Source: Eremothecium cymbalariae DBVPG#7215 (Eukaryota; Ascomycota; Saccharomycetes; Saccharomycetales; Saccharomycetaceae). From it: a DNA stretch of 64,000 bases. The notes beneath the pieces are model-generated. The model was given only the letters and a program-made list of their open reading frames with translations. It was not told the DNA's origin and did no database searches. The position numbers were made by a program, and so were the translations under genes. Shown here in pieces: positions 19,723 through 29,804 of this stretch. The DNA lies in assembly GCF_000235365.1 (NCBI RefSeq), contig NC_016450.1, positions 1 through 64,000 on the forward strand. The letters are read 5' to 3'. Within the stretch, counting starts at the first letter, position 1. Each line of letters begins with the position of its first letter.

Positions 19723-20742
19723 TCAATCGCCAGGTGATAATAAAGGGTGCGTGAGATCTGCAGAGGATCTGGGCGATAGTCTTTTCATTAACTGGTCCTG
19801 CAGAAACATACTCTCATGAAGTCTTGAATATACTTCGGAATTCAGTTGGTAAAATAGTCCCTTTTCATCTAAGCTTTGTCGGTTCTTCTTCTGAGAGTCA
19901 GTTTTAATTGGCAGCAGCCATTCTCTCCATGTATATCCCATAACAACACACCAATTCTGATAACGTGAACCCAAGTCGAACGGGTTTCCAACGGACTGTG
20001 GTGAATGACCAAGACTCTCGTTGAATATTTCCAGATCTCTGTTTAAATATTTCGATGCATTCAATTCATTTGTAGTTTGGTTTTTCGTTAAGAGATATAT
20101 ACTGAACCCTGTGAAACAGAATAATGAAACCGATGCCCCAGTTGAAAGTAACCAAACAACCAATAGATTAATGTCAATATATTGTGTAGTATAGTTCTGG
20201 TTGCGAAACCAAGATACTATTTGCAACGTTGCAGCAATGAAAATTGATATTGAGTACAATGTGGAATACATTAGGAACTGAACGAAAAACTTCTGATTAT
20301 TGAAACCAATACAAGAGGAAAACCAGGGACAATGGTGATCTCTTTTCAAATAGCACTTATTACATGAAGAACAATGATGAGAACGATCCGGTTTCCATAC
20401 ACCACATGTTGCACAATATCGATATCTACCATTCTGCCGTAGAGTTACTGATTTCTTTGATAGGAACTCCGGTGGAAATTCTAACCCAACTTCCGCATGT
20501 TCAGAATTCTTAACTTTTAATGGTTCAAAATCCAACGGACTACCTGCACCTATACTGATAACCTTGAAATATGTGTAAATGGTTGCCGATACTAAAACAC
20601 ATATTATTATGGTGCGCGTGAAGCTATCGATTACCGTTGCTCTAGTCCAAGTTACCACGCTTGAATACGTCAGTATTAGTGTGGTTAGAGCTCGAGGAAA
20701 TAGTAGCGGAATAAGTCCACAATAATGAGTCATTTTTCCCAT
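19723..20742 (-). CDS. PFA3: DHHC palmitoyltransferase Pfa3
   Basis: Pfa3 S-palmitoylates Vac8 at the vacuole membrane. From the ATG at 20742 the protein is 339 residues (336 in S. cerevisiae). An in-frame open stretch extends upstream but has no ATG. Membrane segments lie near 11-32 and 44-62, followed by the Cys-rich DHHC domain with DHHCPW at 135-140 and FSSCIGFNNQKFF. Two further membrane segments follow and the tail is cytosolic. A second ATG three codons on could also be used. It is divergent from RRP40 and syntenic with YNL326C. Confidence 0.93.
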   Translation of the reverse strand: MGKMTHYCGLIPLLFPRALTTLILTYSSVVTWTRATVIDSFTRTIIICVLVSATIYTYFKVISIGAGSPLDFEPLKVKNSEHAEVGLEFPPEFLSKKSVTLRQNGRYRYCATCGVWKPDRSHHCSSCNKCYLKRDHHCPWFSSCIGFNNQKFFVQFLMYSTLYSISIFIAATLQIVSWFRNQNYTTQYIDINLLVVWLLSTGASVSLFCFTGFSIYLLTKNQTTNELNASKYLNRDLEIFNESLGHSPQSVGNPFDLGSRYQNWCVVMGYTWREWLLPIKTDSQKKNRQSLDEKGLFYQLNSEVYSRLHESMFLQDQLMKRLSPRSSADLTHPLLSPGD

Positions 20743-20920
20743 CGCTAAGTGGGTTTTATACCATGATAGGACAATCGCACATGAGCTCGTTAACTGCACA
20801 TATACTTGACCAACTTTTAGTTTTTCACTCAAGAAAACCCCGCTAAAAAAAAACGTTAAGCCTCTTCCAAGAGGTTTTCAAATTTGAATCGTAGCAATAA
20901 GTGCAGGGAAAATAATAGCA
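20743..20920. promoter_or_regulatory. Divergent promoter PFA3/RRP40
   Basis: A near-palindrome CCTCTTCCAAGAGG (6-bp arms, 2-bp centre) lies at 20861-20874, 47-60 bp before the RRP40 start, next to a poly-A tract. It may be a binding site or a small hairpin in the 5' leader. Confidence 0.35.
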
Positions 20921-21631
20921 ATGGCGAACTTAGTTATCCCTGGGGATAAATTGAGTATTAATAATGAAGTTCCCCTTTCATTAGGTCCAGGTGTATCTTG
21001 TGATCCGAGGAGTCAAGAGGTCAGACCGGTTAATGCCGGATTGGAGGTAGTGAGTAACACAAAGAAAGGTCAATCTCTATATGTGGATTATAACTCAAAA
21101 AGATATCTACCATCAGTAGGGGATTACGTTATTGGTCTTGTTACAGCTTCTTTTTCGGATAGTTATAAAGTATCCTTGTCCAGCTTTTCCTCTTCAGTGG
21201 TCCTATCATATATGGCTTTTCCAAATGCTACGAAAAAGAACAGACCGACGCTGAAAGTTGGTGATTTATGTTATGCCAGGGTTTGTAGTGCTGAAAAAGA
21301 TTTGGAGGCTGAAATAGAATGTGTAGATTCTACTACCGGCAAAGATGCAGGGTTTGGTATCTTGGAGGGTGGTGCTGTTGTTGAAGTTCCGTTGGCTTTT
21401 GCTAGGGAACTTCTCTTTAATAATCAGTATCCGTTCCTTCCAATTCTAGCTCAGAATATTGAGTTTGAAGTTGCTATTGGGCTTAATGGAAAAATATGGA
21501 TTAAAACGGCTAATTTGAGTACTACTTTAGCATGTTATAGAGCCATTCAGAAGTGCTGTAAGAGACAACCATCTGAATTTAAATCGACAATAAAATCTGA
21601 ATTCAAGCAATTCGCAAATTTAAACGTTTAG
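20921..21631 (+). CDS. RRP40: RNA exosome cap subunit Rrp40
   Basis: Rrp40 is one of three S1/KH cap proteins of the nuclear and cytoplasmic exosome, guiding RNA to Rrp44 and Rrp6. The 236-residue product (240 in S. cerevisiae) opens with VIPGDKLSI. The N-terminal domain leads to an S1 fold (about 65-145: PSVGDYVIGLVTASFSDSYKVSLSSF and VGDLCYARV) and a C-terminal KH region with GLNGKIWIKTANLSTTLACYRAI. It is syntenic with YOL142W, the chromosome XV series continuing between PFA3 and FIG4. Confidence 0.95.
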   Translation: MANLVIPGDKLSINNEVPLSLGPGVSCDPRSQEVRPVNAGLEVVSNTKKGQSLYVDYNSKRYLPSVGDYVIGLVTASFSDSYKVSLSSFSSSVVLSYMAFPNATKKNRPTLKVGDLCYARVCSAEKDLEAEIECVDSTTGKDAGFGILEGGAVVEVPLAFARELLFNNQYPFLPILAQNIEFEVAIGLNGKIWIKTANLSTTLACYRAIQKCCKRQPSEFKSTIKSEFKQFANLNV

Positions 21632-21700
21632 AATCAGTTATTTAATTTACTTTATATTGATAAGCTATTATAAACACATCCTTGTAATTTTATTAATTCG

Positions 21701-24277
21701 CTAAAATGCGGGAAATGTTTCAAACTTTCCAATTGTAAAGGATTTTTGATAAATACGCTGTTGGTCCTGACTAACTTCCATAGATGAAGTATCAAAATAA
21801 TCCTGATAATCATCAAGCGCATTATGGGAGCTAATCCTCATTGAATTTTCATAAAAATCTTTTTCTGTTGAACTAATAATGTTGTTTAATGATAAGGAGT
21901 AAGGGTATAGTGTATGTTGCTCATAGCTCTCATTCAGGGTAGCTTCCGAATCATTGATAGAATTACGTTCGATAAAAGGACATATATCGATAGTATAAGT
22001 ATCCAATCTTCTTTCGAGTTTTTTGGCTTTCGATATAGATTTGAATAACTCCCAATTGCATAGATCAAATTCATCCTTTTCAGTCAACATATGGTTTGGA
22101 TCCTCTTTCTGTTTCCTCGAGAAACTGTTTGCCTTTGTCGTAAGAGTTCTCAACTTTGTATTCAACGAACTTTGTTTCTTAGACACAAATGGCGAGATTG
22201 ATGAGTTTATCTGCTTTTCCTCAGAGTGATAATGTCTGGTCGAATTCATATTATAGGCAAACAAATCTTGGAAAGATACGAAAGAACGTGGCATGTAATA
22301 TTCGTTCCAATAATTGTCATAGGAAGATGGATACCCGCGGACATATTTAATCAGTTTTTCCCTAGTAACATCGTTATTATTCTCTAATATTTCCTTTTTG
22401 ATGATTTCTCTAAAGCTTTGAACGTGGGAATCATTCCACCAGTGAGTAAAACTTCGCTTCGGTTCTCCTATGTTATACATATTATGCAGATAAAAATCCG
22501 TATTCATATCCCACAGCATCGGTTGACCCTCTTGATATACGTAATGACCCAAAAATAGGTTAATGGCTTCCTGCCTTTGTGCATCAACAAATGAATTGCT
22601 GTAAAATCTCTTTATACTCTCCACCATATCCCTTGAGTGAGAGCTCCATTGATTTATCTTTCGATAAGTTTCCATTGTGTTTACTAAATGAGAACCACCG
22701 TACTGAAGAGCAATTGTGTCTCCATGATCATGAAATAACTCCGTAAGTATGTCGACAATATCTGAATCGTACTCAAGGTAAGTATTGTCTATTATACCAA
22801 GGGCATGCAACTGGACACCCAAAGCTCGCTTACCAATCACAAATTGTGCTGCATTAGTCCTATCTAGACAGTCAATACAATTTGTACGGCATATTCCTTC
22901 CTGAATTTTAGTGGTTGCGAACGTCTTTCCATTGTGGAAAATACCAGTAGTTTCCAAAGTTTGACTAGAATATCGTTCTAAAAATTCAATTACAACCTGA
23001 CCATGGGATTTGGAAGCCCTGCTCATGTCCCATGACATATACTGCAACTTCTTTTCCTCTGGCAAAAATTGATTCAAATAATCCACACAGTTTTCAAATT
23101 CAATCAATAATTTTGTTTCCCTAGGATTCTTTTCTTTTGTCTTAATTAAATTCAATATTTGTATTGGACCACCTCCATACCGTTGAAATAGATTATCAAA
23201 GTGCTTCGCTGCGGAACTATAAAATGGATCCATAACATTTATTTCAATTGGGGGTTTTGCCGTTAAATTAGACGCTTCTTGAGACCAGAAGAGCGGTATG
23301 GAACCCCTATGTTGAACGAAAGAGGTATACCTATCGTTATCATAATACATAGCACCCGGTGCATGAAATGAGGTTAATACCATATCAGAAACAATCTGCT
23401 CAGTTTCCACTTCGTTTGCTACATATCCATGGTTATTTACTCCTCTTTTCAAGAATCTTGCACCTGCAAAGTGGTGCGATCTCCTAGCAAGCAATGTCAC
23501 AAATATGCTCTTTCCTTCTAATGATATGTTAACTTGGTCAATAAATCCGTGAATTATTGGCTGAAACCAGTCATATACCGTATCAATACATGAAAAAACA
23601 TCATATAGTAAATATGAGTTCCACATGAACATTTCATTGTAATCCGGGATACCAGATGGAACCATTATATCTTCTCTTCCTACACCTTCTAACTTTTTTC
23701 TTAAGATATTAGTCTGAAGCGTGTTAGTAATATCATATGTATAACAGAAGTAAAACGTTTTCGACAAATCAATGTTTTGAAATGTTGATAAAAACCTCGA
23801 TTCTGTCGCATCCGGCTTCTTATAAGAAGCAGAAATGGGCACCAGCTGTGTGTCATCTATATGGTAGATTGAGTGACCCCCGAGAACAGCCACATAACTA
23901 ATCTTTGTCACAACAACCAAATAGTAACAATCAGTAAATCGGATAAAACCCAGCAGCCCATGACCCGTCAACTTTTTGTTTAAACCGTCCTTCTCAGATT
24001 CCTCAATATTCTGTAAAATCTTCATCACATCACTTCTGGTAAAGAATACATTATCTTCGGCGACAAACAATTCATCCTTCGGCTTAGTAAGGTCGATTTC
24101 CAAAATTCGAAACATAGTCTCTCGTTTATTACTCCCCACAATGTACATTGACTTACTAGTCTCATAGATAGTGTATTTGGTCATGGTGAACTTCTTTATT
24201 TTCCGCTGTTTGGGTAATCCTGGAACAACCGAATTCATGGATTTATGGGCTAGTGATGCAGCACCTGTCCCAGCCAT
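21701..24277 (-). CDS. FIG4: Phosphatidylinositol 3,5-bisphosphate 5-phosphatase Fig4
   Basis: Fig4 is the Sac-domain phosphatase of the Fab1-Vac14-Fig4 complex on the vacuole membrane and both makes possible and reverses PI(3,5)P2 synthesis. From the ATG at 24277 it has 858 residues (879 in S. cerevisiae). The Sac domain spans roughly 110-560 and contains the catalytic CX5R(T/S) motif as [14 protein letters not shown] near residue 465. [28 protein letters not shown] is the family block in the first half, here named by its ends only: HFAGARF and NEVETEQ. The C-terminal third is Ser-rich. It is syntenic with YNL325C. Confidence 0.95.
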   Translation of the reverse strand: MAGTGAASLAHKSMNSVVPGLPKQRKIKKFTMTKYTIYETSKSMYIVGSNKRETMFRILEIDLTKPKDELFVAEDNVFFTRSDVMKILQNIEESEKDGLNKKLTGHGLLGFIRFTDCYYLVVVTKISYVAVLGGHSIYHIDDTQLVPISASYKKPDATESRFLSTFQNIDLSKTFYFCYTYDITNTLQTNILRKKLEGVGREDIMVPSGIPDYNEMFMWNSYLLYDVFSCIDTVYDWFQPIIHGFIDQVNISLEGKSIFVTLLARRSHHFAGARFLKRGVNNHGYVANEVETEQIVSDMVLTSFHAPGAMYYDNDRYTSFVQHRGSIPLFWSQEASNLTAKPPIEINVMDPFYSSAAKHFDNLFQRYGGGPIQILNLIKTKEKNPRETKLLIEFENCVDYLNQFLPEEKKLQYMSWDMSRASKSHGQVVIEFLERYSSQTLETTGIFHNGKTFATTKIQEGICRTNCIDCLDRTNAAQFVIGKRALGVQLHALGIIDNTYLEYDSDIVDILTELFHDHGDTIALQYGGSHLVNTMETYRKINQWSSHSRDMVESIKRFYSNSFVDAQRQEAINLFLGHYVYQEGQPMLWDMNTDFYLHNMYNIGEPKRSFTHWWNDSHVQSFREIIKKEILENNNDVTREKLIKYVRGYPSSYDNYWNEYYMPRSFVSFQDLFAYNMNSTRHYHSEEKQINSSISPFVSKKQSSLNTKLRTLTTKANSFSRKQKEDPNHMLTEKDEFDLCNWELFKSISKAKKLERRLDTYTIDICPFIERNSINDSEATLNESYEQHTLYPYSLSLNNIISSTEKDFYENSMRISSHNALDDYQDYFDTSSMEVSQDQQRIYQKSFTIGKFETFPAF

Positions 24278-24893
24278 TTCCACAAACTGTATCTTTGCCT
24301 CTCACGAACTCTGTACTTTCTGAAAAGTTGGCCTTAAATATTCAAATTGTGTACTCATATATAGGATCTCAAAATGTTGTTTCATTCTTAAAGGGATAAA
24401 TTGGTAAGTGGTGGAGTTTTCTAACTTTAAACTTTTTATAAAAAAATATTTTAAACTTCTAAGCATGTTGGGCATTGCAATGCCACATGAACAAGTAACT
24501 GAAATGAGGTCAGCTGCCTCAATGGCTGTTGTTCCAAAAAGCTATTTCAGAAGATGAAGAAAAGTTAAGCTTATACTGATATAGCTATTCAAGGCGCTAA
24601 TAATTCATCTACTTGCTTTCAAAAGATCAGTGGAAATCTTGTATTCCCAGACGCTAAACATTAACGCTCATGCTGGTTCTATACAACCTCAAAAGAATAT
24701 TTCAAATATTTTGTGTATTGGGAAATAACATTTTAAAACTGATATTGACTTACAAGCTGTATGATACCTGCTATGAATTTTTCAGACATATTTACATAAA
24801 CTATATCATTCCTTAGGATTAAAAACTACAGAAAACATTAAGTTCGTGCTTGGTTTTTTGTAGGGTTGAAAAGAGGCTATTAATTATAAACTT
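24278..24893. promoter_or_regulatory. FIG4 promoter and SNG1-like 3' region with a perfect palindrome
   Basis: The 616-bp gap lies between two minus-strand genes. GGCATTGCAATGCC, a perfect 14-bp palindrome, lies at 24471-24484, ~195 bp before the FIG4 start. No ORF or tRNA is seen. The remainder is AT-rich, and part may be the 3' end of the SNG1-like transcript. Confidence 0.45.
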
Positions 24894-26228
24894 TTACATA
24901 CTTTTCCTGCTCTTTACTTGCAATACTTTTAGTACAAATGGGAACAAAATGCTATTAACCACACACCATGCCAAGAGAATTCCATATGCTTTAGGAAGGT
25001 AATCCTGGTCTAAATCTAGAAAAATCACCTTTAAACATTCCTTGGTATTAAAAATTGGTGTAAAATAACCATACCGGTAGAACCTAGATTGTAAATCCAT
25101 ATTGAAAAAGGTAGGAGAGATGTTAATGATTATCCAGGACATCAACCAAAGACCAATAAACCGTGGCTGGAATGCGGATATTAATGATATAATGTTTTCA
25201 TTTGCCCCACCTATGGCGACCATGCATAACCAAGTGGTTAGCCAGCTAACAAGGAACCCAACTTTACCATAGGCTCGTGTAAAATCAATCTTATAAATGG
25301 CTGACATAGCATTAAAGCATAGAGCTAACAGGCCGTATAAAGCCCAAGACATCATATATCGATATAACATAACACGGTAAGGTTGGTATCTGGCTATTAA
25401 TTGCTTGTAGATAGGCCCAAATAATGTTAGTTGGAAAAATGTCAATAAAATGATATAAATTAAACCAATTTGCAATGGACCAAGCAATATGATATTATCG
25501 AATGGTCTATAGTCCACTTGTTGCCAATCCATACGGCCAGCCATAGCTAAATTATAGCTATTAGAGGGAAGTTCGATACGATCAGACATGGAACCTAGCA
25601 AAGAGGGTAGATAATTTGCGTTATAGTAGAATTCAAACTTTTTCTCTAACTTTAACATAATTGGTAAGATAGAAGCCTTGAACCCTGTAATATCCCTTCC
25701 AGATTCATAAAATACTTCAAAGTATTCTGAAGAATTAAACACAGGTGCCGATGTATTTACTAAAGAGTTCGTTAAAGCAGCAGTCGCGCCCGGCTTAACA
25801 TTTAGCACCATCCATACATCGCCTTTATGAACCAAATTATGAACAGCAGCATCAATATCAGCGTCCGCACTCAAGTGATAATAATCTCTAAATTCAGAGG
25901 GACTGCCGTGAACCAACCAATGACCTGGTACTTCTTTTACAAGATTTCCCAAATTGGTACCAATATCACCTTCATCTTGTATTAGCACGGATATATTAAT
26001 GTTGCCTAACTTCCCTTCGCTATCATATAATGCTCCCCAGAAGAAGGCAATAATGGCCAAACAAACTACTAATAATATTAGTGCATTATAAATGACTCTC
26101 ATCCATAAGGTTTCTCCAGAAGGACTGGAAAAACCAGTACCGGCTATCTTAAATTGCTCTTGGCCCACAACATTAGGCTCCAGGGGGGAACCCTTCTGAA
26201 CGTATTCAGTTGAATCTTTATCTGCCAT
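24894..26228 (-). CDS. SNG1-like multispanning membrane protein (DUF3533 family)
   Basis: The protein resembles S. cerevisiae Sng1 (nitrosoguanidine resistance) and its relative YJR015W, plasma-membrane proteins of the DUF3533 family with poorly known function. From the ATG at 26228 it has 444 residues. One membrane segment lies near 38-62, followed by a large outside domain with several Asn-X-Ser/Thr sites. A cluster of about five segments runs from about 250 to 435 and a basic tail ends the protein. The frame remains open for 54 codons upstream of this ATG with no ATG of its own. The gene sits between FIG4 and LEM3, which lack it in S. cerevisiae. Which paralogue it is cannot be decided here. 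Confidence 0.8.
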   Translation of the reverse strand: MADKDSTEYVQKGSPLEPNVVGQEQFKIAGTGFSSPSGETLWMRVIYNALILLVVCLAIIAFFWGALYDSEGKLGNINISVLIQDEGDIGTNLGNLVKEVPGHWLVHGSPSEFRDYYHLSADADIDAAVHNLVHKGDVWMVLNVKPGATAALTNSLVNTSAPVFNSSEYFEVFYESGRDITGFKASILPIMLKLEKKFEFYYNANYLPSLLGSMSDRIELPSNSYNLAMAGRMDWQQVDYRPFDNIILLGPLQIGLIYIILLTFFQLTLFGPIYKQLIARYQPYRVMLYRYMMSWALYGLLALCFNAMSAIYKIDFTRAYGKVGFLVSWLTTWLCMVAIGGANENIISLISAFQPRFIGLWLMSWIIINISPTFFNMDLQSRFYRYGYFTPIFNTKECLKVIFLDLDQDYLPKAYGILLAWCVVNSILFPFVLKVLQVKSRKSM

Positions 26229-26603
26229 CTCAGCGGACCTATCTAATCCACTTGCACTTTTTAACACAGCAGCCAATGAATATGGGAATCTGGCTTCGGA
26301 CGGCAAGACCTTTCTATCACGTGGCGTTAACTTAGTAATAGAAGCAAATATGTGTGATTTATAGCACACGATGTTTGATACACTTATTGGTTATCATCCT
26401 CATTCGATCAAGTAATAATAACTTGGATTCTTTTGGTCACCTTTTGCTTTCATTTTATGTTATGTACTGTCTTCGATCATCAATATGCAGGCATGATTAG
26501 AAATGATTTGTAATTCGGAAACGGAAACCAAACAAGAACAACATGCTGACAGCACAGGCCTCTAACATATACAAAGCACAGACCCTTGTTTGAAATAGAC
26601 CAA
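26229..26603. promoter_or_regulatory. Divergent promoter SNG1-like / LEM3
   Basis: A CACGTG at 26318-26323 lies 90 bp upstream of the SNG1-like start. The minus-strand frame is open through 26229-26390 without an ATG, so translation from a non-AUG codon is conceivable but unsupported. No canonical splice signals are seen that would add an exon. Confidence 0.4.
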
Positions 26604-27830
26604 ATGGCGGGTATAAAGTTAAGTAATGTTGGTATCTTTCGTAAGAAAGATAAGGAGCTGTACAAGGATCGTGTTGAAGAAGAAGATGCAGATGTTTCTG
26701 ATTTTGAAGATGAGAAGCCAAAAAAGGTATCATCAAGAAGGCCTAAGGAAACAAGGTTTACTCAGCAGAGGATTGGGGCGGTTAATCTTATAGTTAAACC
26801 TGCTACTGTAATACCTCTTTATTTAATACTGGCAATATTTTCAGTTGTTATTGGGGCAGTATTATTTGTAAGTGTTACGAAGGTGGATGAGTTTATCATT
26901 TATTACCATAATTGCGCCTCGAATGCTTCACTTACAGATTTCCAAGATATTCCCAGTGATCAATTCTCTTATTCCTTCCATAAGGAAGGTTCGTCTGGAT
27001 CCAACCCCCAGTGGAAGTATGTGGAGCCTGAAGATCCTTCGGAAGATGGAAGTTGTCGATTAAGGTTCAGCGTCCCTTATGATCTAGAAGGCCCGATATA
27101 TGTGAGCTATTTGATTGAAAATTTCTACGCTAACCATAGGAGGTTTGTGCTATCTTTTAGTGAGGATCAAATAAAGGGATTGAATGCTTCCTATGAAGAT
27201 GTCCATGGTTCAGTAGGTATTAATTGTAGGCCGCTCATAAGAAATGAAGAGGGAAAGCTATATTACCCATGTGGTTTAATTGCCAATTCCATGTTTAATG
27301 ACACGTTTCCGTTTTCCCTAACTGGTGTCAATGGTGCTTCGGACTTTCCATTAACCAATAAAGGAATTAATTGGCCTGATGATAAGAATCGTTTTAAGAA
27401 GACCCAATATTCACCCGATGATGTTACTCCGCCGCCATATTGGAAAAAGCAGTTTCCAGATGGCTACAATGAAGAAAACCTTCCCGATCTCCACGAATGG
27501 GAAGAATTTCAAAACTGGATGAGAACATCTACCTTACCAAAGTTTTCAAAACTAATTAGACGAAATGACAACGACACGCTTAGTGCAGGCACATACGAAA
27601 TGGAAATCGGTCTTCATTGGCCTGTAGATGGTTGGAAAGATGGTAAGAAGGCAGTTTATATTACGAATAGCTCTTCTATTGGGGGCAAAAATAAATTTTT
27701 ACCAATAATCTATCTGGTGGGAGGTGGCCTATGCTGTATCATAGCTTTATTTATTCTCTTCTCATACGTTTTTGCTAGAAGAAAGATAGCAGATTGGAAT
27801 TTATTATCATGGAATAGAACGAATCAATAA
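26604..27830 (+). CDS. LEM3: Lem3 (Ros3), Cdc50-family subunit of phospholipid flippases
   Basis: Lem3 is the noncatalytic partner of the P4-ATPases Dnf1 and Dnf2, which flip phosphatidylcholine and phosphatidylethanolamine inward across the plasma membrane. The 408-residue product (414 in S. cerevisiae) has an acidic cytosolic N-terminus, RRPKETRFTQQR, and a first membrane segment at 69-91. A large glycosylated exoplasmic domain follows (ANHRRFVLSFSEDQIKG; YYPCGLIANSMFNDTFP; WEEFQNWMRTS), then a second membrane segment near 365-390. The ATG at 26604 is the first in frame. It is syntenic with YNL323W. Confidence 0.96.
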   Translation: MAGIKLSNVGIFRKKDKELYKDRVEEEDADVSDFEDEKPKKVSSRRPKETRFTQQRIGAVNLIVKPATVIPLYLILAIFSVVIGAVLFVSVTKVDEFIIYYHNCASNASLTDFQDIPSDQFSYSFHKEGSSGSNPQWKYVEPEDPSEDGSCRLRFSVPYDLEGPIYVSYLIENFYANHRRFVLSFSEDQIKGLNASYEDVHGSVGINCRPLIRNEEGKLYYPCGLIANSMFNDTFPFSLTGVNGASDFPLTNKGINWPDDKNRFKKTQYSPDDVTPPPYWKKQFPDGYNEENLPDLHEWEEFQNWMRTSTLPKFSKLIRRNDNDTLSAGTYEMEIGLHWPVDGWKDGKKAVYITNSSSIGGKNKFLPIIYLVGGGLCCIIALFILFSYVFARRKIADWNLLSWNRTNQ

Positions 27831-28246
27831 GTACGCCAATTTTGATTATTTCTAAGAATAAAATAAAATGAAACCAAACCTACACTTATGTTGTATCTTT
27901 TATTCAAAAGAATAATTTTACGCAGTACACCACTTCTTTTTGACCAATTATATCTATTTACAGTAATATTATTCAGTGTAAAGATTGGTACGTTATCAAT
28001 AGAAACTTTGCACCAATATTAGCCTTATTATACCTAAAGATTGCTCATGTAATGGTTACTTTTAGCTGACACAGCAACGCAGATATTCCAACAATCCAGA
28101 TATAATATTAGCCGTCTCGAATGACAATATTGTTGAGTCATATATGCACTCTTAATTTAGCGCTGTTCTTGTCATGGATATGTATTTATGCATATCAGTC
28201 TGCTCCTCAATTCGATTCAAGTGCACTTTATAGAGCTTGAACTGAT
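27831..28246. promoter_or_regulatory. ARG8 promoter with Gcn4-type site
   Basis: The 416-bp gap separates two plus-strand genes. TGAGTCA at 28134-28140 is a perfect Gcn4 site 107 bp before the ARG8 start, as expected for amino-acid control of arginine synthesis. The PPM2 gene (YOL141W), which precedes ARG8 in S. cerevisiae, is absent here. Confidence 0.6.
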
Positions 28247-29518
28247 ATGCTACAGTCGAGAAGATTTTTTAGATCATCATCAAGCAACCTAAATTCAGTT
28301 GGTAAAATGATGGGTTTTGAAGCGAACATTTATGCAAAGCCTCATGATTTGATTCTAACAAGAGGGGCCAATTCTATTTTATATGATGATATCAATAATA
28401 AGCAGTACATTGATTTCACATCTGGCATTGCGGTAGCATCTTTGGGACATGCTAATCCCAAGATAGCTGAAGTTATTCAAAAGCAATCCACGAAATTACT
28501 TCATACTAGCAATTTGTTTAACAATATTGAAGGTTTACAGTTATGCCAAAGTCTTATTGAAACTACCAAACAGTTTGGCGGCCAGCATGATGCTTCGGCT
28601 GTTTACTTATGCAATTCTGGTACTGAAGCTAACGAGGCAGCTTTGAAATTTGCAAAGAAATATGGTGTTCAAATAAACCCAAACAAACATGGTATTCTGG
28701 CATTTGAGCAGTCTTTTCATGGGCGTACCATGGGTTCGTTATCTGTTACCAGTAACCCCAAGTATAGGCTTCAATTTGGTTCAGGAGTTCCCAATACCAC
28801 TTTCCTGGATATTTCTGATGACTTATCAACAATTGAATCTTTTATTTCTGAAAACGCATCACAGTTCGCCGCACTAATCGTGGAACCAGTTCAGGGAGAA
28901 GGCGGTGTGCTTCCACTTCCAGCCGAAAAACTAATTTCAATCAAACGTGTTTGTGTAGAGAATGATATTCTTGTTATTTATGATGAAATCCAATGTGGTA
29001 TCGGACGCACTGGTAAACTATGGGCTCATTCATATCTTCCAAAAGAAGCACATCCTGATTTGTTCACTACAGCTAAAGCACTCGGAAATGGGTATCCGAT
29101 TGGAGCTACTATTATGAATTCTAAAGTCAATTCAGTTTTAAAAGTGGGAGATCACGGCTGTACCTACGGAGGTAATCCGATGGCCTCTGCAATTGCCTGC
29201 TCGGTTTTGTCGACCATTGCAAATGATCAATTTTTGAATGAAGTTGGGAAGAAAGCGCAGGTCTTCGTTACTGAACTCAGAAGATTGCAAAATAAATATC
29301 CGGTAATTCGGGACGTCAGAGGCAGGGGATTGTTTATCGGCGTAGAGTTTCAAGACAACCCAGCGGAGCTGATTAAAGTAGCTCGTAAGAATGGTCTACT
29401 AGTTGTTGGAGCTTCCAGAAACACGATTAGGATTGTTCCTCCGTTGACAGTTGAAAACAGTGTGATCGACGCTGGTCTAGAAATTCTTGAGAAATCCATT
29501 AGAGAAATATATTTATGA
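28247..29518 (+). CDS. ARG8: Acetylornithine aminotransferase, mitochondrial
   Basis: Arg8 converts N-acetylglutamate semialdehyde to N-acetylornithine with glutamate, the fourth step of arginine synthesis, in the mitochondrial matrix. It has 423 residues, the S. cerevisiae length. The N-terminus MLQSRRFFRSSSSNLNS is basic and Ser-rich, a good matrix presequence. Class-III aminotransferase motifs follow: FTSGIAVASLGHANP, NSGTEANEAALKFAKK, YDEIQCGIGRTG, and the PLP-binding Lys at residue 277 in TAKALGNGYPIGA. It is syntenic with YOL140W. A Gcn4 site lies upstream. Confidence 0.97.
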   Translation: MLQSRRFFRSSSSNLNSVGKMMGFEANIYAKPHDLILTRGANSILYDDINNKQYIDFTSGIAVASLGHANPKIAEVIQKQSTKLLHTSNLFNNIEGLQLCQSLIETTKQFGGQHDASAVYLCNSGTEANEAALKFAKKYGVQINPNKHGILAFEQSFHGRTMGSLSVTSNPKYRLQFGSGVPNTTFLDISDDLSTIESFISENASQFAALIVEPVQGEGGVLPLPAEKLISIKRVCVENDILVIYDEIQCGIGRTGKLWAHSYLPKEAHPDLFTTAKALGNGYPIGATIMNSKVNSVLKVGDHGCTYGGNPMASAIACSVLSTIANDQFLNEVGKKAQVFVTELRRLQNKYPVIRDVRGRGLFIGVEFQDNPAELIKVARKNGLLVVGASRNTIRIVPPLTVENSVIDAGLEILEKSIREIYL

Positions 29519-29804
29519 TGAATTAATTGAAGGACCATCCAGGTTTCCTCAGCCAACCAGCCACTGAAATTGTTGAATGTCCGAAAAAATAAACATTATC
29601 TATATATATAAATACATAATCTTATGGTTTACAATGTGTCAACTATTGGTTAAAATTCAAATTGTGCACAAGGAGCTATGTATGTAGAAAGTAATGCATA
29701 TGAAAAGCTCCATTTGAAACCAAATAGGGTCACGCATCTTGACATAGGATTCCCAAAGGGGCTCTATTTCGTCACATTGAACCCAAATAAACTCTTTAAA
29801 TAAC

